This document shows, one piece after another, positions 59,780 to 64,000 of a stretch of DNA of 64,000 nt (within the stretch, counting starts at the first letter, position 1; the number at the start of each line of letters is the position of its first letter). The stretch comes from JAZKFT01 sp039925965 (GTDB taxonomy: Bacteria; Bacteroidota; Bacteroidia; Chitinophagales; Chitinophagaceae): assembly GCA_039925965.1 (NCBI GenBank), contig JBDSXW010000050.1, positions 1-64,000 on the forward strand. The letters run 5' to 3'. The translations under genes and the position numbers were made by a program. Under the pieces are notes generated by a model. It saw only the letters and a list, made by a program, of their open reading frames with translations, searched no databases and had not been told where the DNA came from.

Positions 59780-61306
59780 ATGATCAATAAAATAGAGATA
59801 CTTAACCTGGACGTGACGCATTACAAGCAATTGCTAGAAGTCATGAAGGCTGCCTATAGAAACTGGACCGGCAGTTATTGGAGTGAATCAGTCATCGAAA
59901 AACTGATCGCAAAATTTCCCAGTGGCCAGTTTGTGATCATTGCCGATGACAAAGTAATAGGCTGTGCATTGTCAATAATTGTAAAGTATGATGATTATGG
60001 TGATGATCACACTTATCGGCAAATAACTGGTAATTATACTTTCTCTTCTCACAATGAGAAAGGGGATGTACTATATGGTATTGAAGTCTTTATTCACCCG
60101 GAATTCAGGGGGCTTCGACTGGGTCGGAGACTATATGATGCCAGGAAGGAATTATGTGAAAAACTGAACCTGAAAGCCGTAGTTTTTGGAGGCAGGATAC
60201 CCAACTACCATTCATATGCCGATGCGCTAAAACCAAGAGAATATATACAAAAGGTGAAGCTGAAAGAAATATACGACCCTGTTTTGTCCTTTCAGCTAAG
60301 CAATGATTTTCATGTAAAGAAAGTGCTGAAAAATTATATGCCGGAGGATAACGAAAGCCAGGAGTTTGCTACGTTATTGCAATGGGATAATGTGTATTAC
60401 AGACCCGACCACGCCTTTAGTAACAGGATAAGAAAAAATGTTCGCCTGGGCTTGGTGCAATGGAAAATGCGGCTCTATAATTCATTGGAGGAGCTATTTC
60501 AGCAGGCCGAGTATTTTATAGATTCTATCTCTAATTACAAAGCCGATTTTGTATTGTTCCCGGAATATTTCAACGGGCCGCTGATGGCGGAGTTTGAATC
60601 TATGAGCGAATCGGACGCCATGCGGGCGATGGCACAATATACCCACCGCATACGGGATAAGTTTAGCGAATTTGCAGTGATGTACAATGTAAATATCATT
60701 GCTGGAAGTATGCCACTTTATGAAAACAATATTTTAAAAAACGTGGGGTATGTATGTCATAGAAACGGCAAGGTAGAAATTTATGAAAAACTCCATGTAA
60801 CACCAGACGAAGAAAAGTTTTGGGGATTGAAAGGGGGCAATATGCTACAGTCGTACGACACTGATTCAGGAAAGATTGGGGTACTTATATGTTATGATGT
60901 TGAGTTTCCGGAACTATCGCGGCTGCTCGCCGACGAAGGCATCCAAATTCTTTTTGTGCCATATCTTACAGACACACAGAATTCCTATTTAAGGGTTCGG
61001 TTGTGTGCCCAGGCGAGAGCAATAGAAAACGAATGTTTCGTTGCTATCACAGGCAGCGTGGGCATCCTTCCCAAAATAGAAAACCTGGACATTCAGTATT
61101 CCCAGGCTGCTGTTTTTACGCCAAGCGATTTTGCATTCCCATCAAATGCTGTAAAAAGCGAAGCAACTGCCAATACAGAAATGGTACTTATTGCCGATGT
61201 TGACCTGAAATTATTGGATACCCTCCACACGTATGGAAGTGTGAGAAATTTAAAAGACCGCAGGACGGATTTTTATGAATTAAAAAAAATAAAGCCGAAT
61301 CCCTAA
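59780..61306 (+). CDS. GNAT acetyltransferase - carbon-nitrogen hydrolase fusion protein
   Basis: A 508-residue fusion. Residues 1-215 are a GNAT N-acetyltransferase: acetyl-CoA-binding loop HPEFRGLRLGRRLYDARKEL (cut at 20), with IEVFIHPEF before it and AVVFGGRIPNYH after. Residues 225-505 are a nitrilase-superfamily (C-N hydrolase) domain with the Glu-Lys-Cys triad: Glu in FVLFPEYFNGP, Lys in VEIYEKLHVTPDE, Cys in IGVLICYDVEFPEL. Fusions of this order are known as an uncharacterised family; the amidase and acetyltransferase may act on one small amide or acyl-amine. Co-transcription with a stress protein suggests a starvation or detoxification role, which is inference. Confidence 0.9.
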   Translation: MINKIEILNLDVTHYKQLLEVMKAAYRNWTGSYWSESVIEKLIAKFPSGQFVIIADDKVIGCALSIIVKYDDYGDDHTYRQITGNYTFSSHNEKGDVLYGIEVFIHPEFRGLRLGRRLYDARKELCEKLNLKAVVFGGRIPNYHSYADALKPREYIQKVKLKEIYDPVLSFQLSNDFHVKKVLKNYMPEDNESQEFATLLQWDNVYYRPDHAFSNRIRKNVRLGLVQWKMRLYNSLEELFQQAEYFIDSISNYKADFVLFPEYFNGPLMAEFESMSESDAMRAMAQYTHRIRDKFSEFAVMYNVNIIAGSMPLYENNILKNVGYVCHRNGKVEIYEKLHVTPDEEKFWGLKGGNMLQSYDTDSGKIGVLICYDVEFPELSRLLADEGIQILFVPYLTDTQNSYLRVRLCAQARAIENECFVAITGSVGILPKIENLDIQYSQAAVFTPSDFAFPSNAVKSEATANTEMVLIADVDLKLLDTLHTYGSVRNLKDRRTDFYELKKIKPNP

Positions 61307-61350
61307 AAAAATAATGCAGGGCTGGTATCAGCACGTCCCCGTGAGCAATC

Positions 61351-61378
61351 AGCGGCGGCTTTTATTTTGAGCGCCGCT
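61351..61378 (+). terminator. hairpin after the GNAT-nitrilase gene
   Basis: AGCGGCG (61351-61357) and CGCCGCT (61372-61378) form a 7-bp GC-rich stem with a 14-base T-rich loop, 45 bases after the stop. No T tract follows, so it could be a processing or attenuation hairpin before the hibernation factor gene. Confidence 0.45.
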
Positions 61379-61435
61379 ACTATGAACCGATATTTATAAT
61401 ACCCAAATCAATAATTAGTTAATAAAAAAAACAAT

Positions 61436-61750
61436 ATGGATATCACAATACAGACAGTAAATTTGAAAGTAAGTAAAACGCTAACCAATTTCGTAAATGC
61501 CAAAGTTGGCAAATTATTTAAACAGAGTCCTGAAATTATCAGGGCAGATGTAACACTTAAAGAAGGCGCAAAAACTAGTTTAACCAACAAATGGTGCGCC
61601 ATCTACATCTCTCACCCCGGCGAAAACGAATATGTAAAAAAGAGTTCGGCTACCTACCAGGAAAGCGTGCTCCTTGCCACTGAAGCCATGGAAAAAATAT
61701 TACGGAGGAGAAAAACAAAGATGGTAAATATGCGAAACGACGACAAATAA
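61436..61750 (+). CDS. ribosome hibernation-promoting factor (HPF/RaiA family, short form)
   Basis: A 104-residue protein covering the N-terminal ribosome-binding domain of the HPF/YfiA family: MDITIQTVNLKVSKTLTNFV, AKVGKLFKQSPEIIRADVTL, YISHPGENEYVKKSSATYQE, SVLLATEAMEKILRRRKTK. It binds the 30S decoding region and silences ribosomes in stationary phase. The long-form C-terminal dimerisation domain is absent. It follows the stress-protein/GNAT-nitrilase operon on the same strand by 129 bases with a hairpin between, which fits a shared stress response with differential expression. Confidence 0.85.
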   Translation: MDITIQTVNLKVSKTLTNFVNAKVGKLFKQSPEIIRADVTLKEGAKTSLTNKWCAIYISHPGENEYVKKSSATYQESVLLATEAMEKILRRRKTKMVNMRNDDK

Positions 61751-61914
61751 CAAAGGCAATTTAGACGTCTATCACCGGCTACTTCCCCTGTTGATAGCCA
61801 ATTTTGGTATTGAAAAGACTTCCCTAAAAGAAATGGCCGCTCCGCAAGTATAGATAATCCTTTAAACCAAGGTTACTGAAACAACTAAGCCATATCATCG
61901 GCATTATCTATCCA

Positions 61915-62778
61915 TTACAGAAAATCCTCAACCAAATTCCTCACCGCAATCTCCCGGTAAATACCGCTATGACCAAGGCCTTCGGTAAAATAAAACTGTA
62001 TGTTTTGTGGCTTTTCTCCGGCAATGGGAAGTACATCTTTGATGGGGGTGGTAGGGTCGTCTTTGTCGTGCACCCATAGGATATCGGCTGGTACCAGTGG
62101 CAACACCCGGCTAACGGAATACCAACTCAGTGGCAAACCCTTTGTATCTGCTATCAGTTTGTCAAAAGCCAGTCTGAGGTCTCGGGGTAATTGCAGCAGC
62201 CCAAAGAAATTATCTGCAGCCGTTATGCTTTCGGTTACAGGGGCGATCAGCACTATTTTTTGTGCGCTCAACGGCGGTTGTTGTTCCAGCGCCAGCATGA
62301 GCGATAAGCCACCAAGGCTGTGTGAAATATAGGCGTCAAAAGGCCCATTCAATTGTATCATTTCCATGATTGCATCGCGGTACATCATTGCGTTCAACCT
62401 TTTGCCCTGACTAAGTCCGTGGGCGGGCGCATCGAAAGTGTACACGTCATATCCTTTTTTTAAAGCGGAACTAATGTACTTTTCAAACGCACGACAGCTA
62501 CCCGCAAAACCATGAATAATGAGTAATTTTTTTCCGGAAGGATGTTCACTGCTAAAGCGATAACCCATCAGGGTATTGTCTTCCAACTGAAAAGGAAACT
62601 TAGTGGCATGTTTAAAAAAAGCACTGTCTTTTCGTTTGTTGTGCCGATGGGGTTTTGTAAATAGGTCGAGGGTCGCTTTTGCAGCGGCGAGGGCAGATAC
62701 TCTTTTAAGCATCATGATCCTGGTGCGGTAATAATTAATCCCGATTCGTTGTGTAAGTGAGAGCTGATGTGAGGCCAT
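61915..62778 (-). CDS. alpha/beta hydrolase
   Basis: A 287-residue cytoplasmic alpha/beta-hydrolase. The core shows LLIIHGFAGSCRAFEKY (oxyanion HGF), YTFDAPAHGLSQGKRLN, nucleophile elbow AYISHSLGGLSLMLAL, acid in ILWVHDKDDPTTPIKD and the catalytic His in FTEGLGHSGIYR. No signal peptide is seen; the first 50 residues are basic and lie before the core (a YRTRIMMLKRVSAL helix). Substrate unknown. The gene stands alone and diverges from the DUF2520 gene. Confidence 0.87.
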   Translation of the reverse strand: MASHQLSLTQRIGINYYRTRIMMLKRVSALAAAKATLDLFTKPHRHNKRKDSAFFKHATKFPFQLEDNTLMGYRFSSEHPSGKKLLIIHGFAGSCRAFEKYISSALKKGYDVYTFDAPAHGLSQGKRLNAMMYRDAIMEMIQLNGPFDAYISHSLGGLSLMLALEQQPPLSAQKIVLIAPVTESITAADNFFGLLQLPRDLRLAFDKLIADTKGLPLSWYSVSRVLPLVPADILWVHDKDDPTTPIKDVLPIAGEKPQNIQFYFTEGLGHSGIYREIAVRNLVEDFL

Positions 62779-62840
62779 AATGATAACTTAGCGGGTGAAG
62801 TCTATTTATATTCGGCAAAGCACAAAATTATGAACTGGTC

Positions 62841-62887
62841 TCAATTGGTCAATAAATCAATATGTCAATAACCTATTGATTCAATGC
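62841..62887. repeat. TCAATNNGT-type short quasi-repeats
   Basis: The stretch contains repeated 8-9-base units (TCAATTGG, TCAATAAA, TCAATATG, TCAATAAC, then CTATTGATTCAATG) in the gap between the hydrolase and the DUF2520 gene. A similar phrase (GACCTAGTGACCTATTGATT) recurs after the DUF2520 gene at 63861-63880. They look like the short-period intergenic repeats also seen at 9593 and 19714. Confidence 0.4.
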
Positions 62888-62991
62888 AACAATCGTATTC
62901 ATCGTGATATGCTTTGTGAATTATAGCCGCAGCTGGCATTTTACAGCCGCAACCGTGCTCGTGTCGCAAATCTATTTTAATACATTGATAA

Positions 62992-63762
62992 ATGAAAGTA
63001 TCCATTATTGGTTCGGGAAATGTGGGGACTGTACTGGGTCGGAAGATAAAAGCGGCCGGCCATCAACTGTTGCAGGTGTATAGCCGCGACCCGGATCATG
63101 CTAAAATCCTGGCTACGGAACTGCAATGTAGTAGCGTTAACCGGTGGCGTGAGATTACCAGTGAAGCGGATATTTACCTGGTGGCAGTTGTCGACGCAGC
63201 CCTACCCGAAGCCGCAAAAATGATAGGCACAAAAAAAGGTCTGGTGCTGCACACAGCCGGATCCGTTTCCATTGAAGTATTGAAAACCGTTTCTTTGAAT
63301 TACGGTGTGCTGTACCCCTTGCAAAGCCTCAAAAAAGAGAAAACTAACTACGCCGATATTCCATTGCTGGTGGATGGGAATACAGCCGATGATTGCTGCA
63401 TGGTGGAAGATTTTGCACGATCATTCAGTAACCTGATTCAAAAGGCCGATGACGCCTACCGGCTGAAACTCCACGTAGCCGCCGTGTTCGTCAATAATTT
63501 CACCAACCATTTTTTCACCCTTGCAGCGGATTATTGTTCGCAGGAACAGGTGAACTTCAGCCTGCTTCAACCGCTGATAGAGGAAACAGCAAATCGGTTG
63601 CGGGATCATGACCCGGGGGAGGTCCAGACGGGTCCTGCAGCACGAAATGACCAGTTGACGATTAATAAGCACCTGGAATTGCTGCATCAATACCCGGCAT
63701 TGGAAAGGATTTATGAGTTTATGACAGAGCGTATTCAAAGGTATCGTTCAGAAAGTATTTGA
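62992..63762 (+). CDS. Rossmann-like and DUF2520 domain protein
   Basis: A 256-residue protein: N-terminal NAD(P)-binding Rossmann-like domain (VSIIGSGNVGTVLGRKIKAA with the G-x-G-x-x-G motif, residues 3-110) and a C-terminal helical DUF2520 domain (KLHVAAVFVNNFTNHFFTLA, LLQPLIEETANRL, GPAARND near the end). The layout matches ProC-like oxidoreductases and ketopantoate-type folds; the GP-x-R-x-D motif is the family signature. The reaction is not known. It starts with ATG 62992 and is followed by an empty gap before the leftward gene at 63886. Confidence 0.9.
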   Translation: MKVSIIGSGNVGTVLGRKIKAAGHQLLQVYSRDPDHAKILATELQCSSVNRWREITSEADIYLVAVVDAALPEAAKMIGTKKGLVLHTAGSVSIEVLKTVSLNYGVLYPLQSLKKEKTNYADIPLLVDGNTADDCCMVEDFARSFSNLIQKADDAYRLKLHVAAVFVNNFTNHFFTLAADYCSQEQVNFSLLQPLIEETANRLRDHDPGEVQTGPAARNDQLTINKHLELLHQYPALERIYEFMTERIQRYRSESI

Positions 63763-63885
63763 GAATTTCATTTAATATCTCTCCCAGGCCTGGGCAATGG
63801 ATGCGGCAGTGGCCATTAGCTTAGCAGAATAAATCAACCACCCAACGGAACTAACAAATGACCTAGTGACCTATTGATTAACGAC

Positions 63886-64000
63886 TTATTTGATGGGCCA
63901 GATAATATCGGTCTGTATTTCTTCCGGCTTTACTTTGGTAGGGTCATTCATGTATTTCTCGATGGCAGTGCCGTCACTTGTTTTACCATGGGCTTTCATC
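63886..64000 (-). CDS. GyrI-like domain protein, 3' end only
   Basis: Read leftward from the window edge, 37 codons give MKAHGKTSDGTAIEKYMNDP followed by TKVKPEEIQTDIIWPIK and a TAA at 63888-63886. This is the C-terminal end typical of GyrI-like small-molecule-binding (AraC effector-domain) proteins in Bacteroidota, where the last strand ends in (D/E)IYWP. The Met seen is internal; the gene extends beyond 64000. Without the rest, only the domain family can be proposed. Confidence 0.6.
   Translation of the reverse strand, partial: MKAHGKTSDGTAIEKYMNDPTKVKPEEIQTDIIWPIK

Overview
The window looks like a chromosomal segment of a Bacteroidota bacterium, most likely family Chitinophagaceae. The signs are promoters of the TTG-N20-TAnnTTTG type, a LytTR regulator paired with a beta-propeller histidine kinase, a bacterial tricorn protease, S74/head-repeat surface proteins, and many small lipoproteins. 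The family placement is inference from gene style.

Layout. Positions 1-43 are the first 14 codons of rpsJ, read leftward from its own promoter. Then comes a leftward cell-surface acylation group (MBOAT acyltransferase, two SGNH hydrolases, a glucosaminidase), an endonuclease/exonuclease/phosphatase protein with an unusual low-complexity insert, queA, and a complete tripartite drug-efflux operon (TetR, TolC, HlyD, 14-TM MFS) whose promoter is covered by two identical palindromes. From 13.1 to 27.5 kb lie a LytTR/propeller-kinase pair, a long surface protein with about 30 head repeats, a tricorn-like protease, a P2A cation ATPase and an alpha/beta hydrolase.

From 27.5 to 34.0 kb the sequence is a graveyard. 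It holds an InlB-type repeat remnant with a frameshift, a lipoprotein with a decayed third repeat, two paralogous small membrane proteins, a DoxX gene whose start appears lost, a SnoaL-like pseudogene next to a 12 x 21 bp minisatellite, and a conserved hypothetical gene without a proper start. A three-gene polysaccharide cluster (epimerase, FAD enzyme, WecA/MraY-type transferase) follows at 34.0-37.5 kb.

The most interesting region is 37.5-46.15 kb. All genes there point the same way. They are unrelated in function (ankyrin remnant, six-hairpin glycosidase-like protein, SUKH fragment, PepSY-like lipoprotein, berberine-bridge-type oxidase, RibD-type reductase, DUF4287, DUF2200, VOC protein). 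They are separated by five diverged copies of a ~180-200 bp element that ends in AACGTTAGC/AACGTTAGGC/AACGTTGGCGG. Several copies have complementary ends, and the array closes with a short site arranged like an integron attC (R''-L''-L'-R'). This reads as a gene-cassette array without an integrase in view.

The right side, 46.3-64 kb, returns to backbone: an alpha/beta hydrolase with a barrel lipoprotein, a LamG-M23-tandem-repeat protein, a TPR histidine kinase with a NarL-type regulator, two divergent cation/proton antiporters, an MscS channel, and a Crp/Fnr regulator with an Fnr-like palindrome in front. After these come a universal stress protein, a GNAT-nitrilase fusion and a ribosome hibernation factor, which together look like a stress/starvation neighbourhood. 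The window ends with a hydrolase, a DUF2520 protein and the 3' end of a GyrI-like gene. A palindromic MITE-like repeat occurs twice (7.7 and 57.2 kb).
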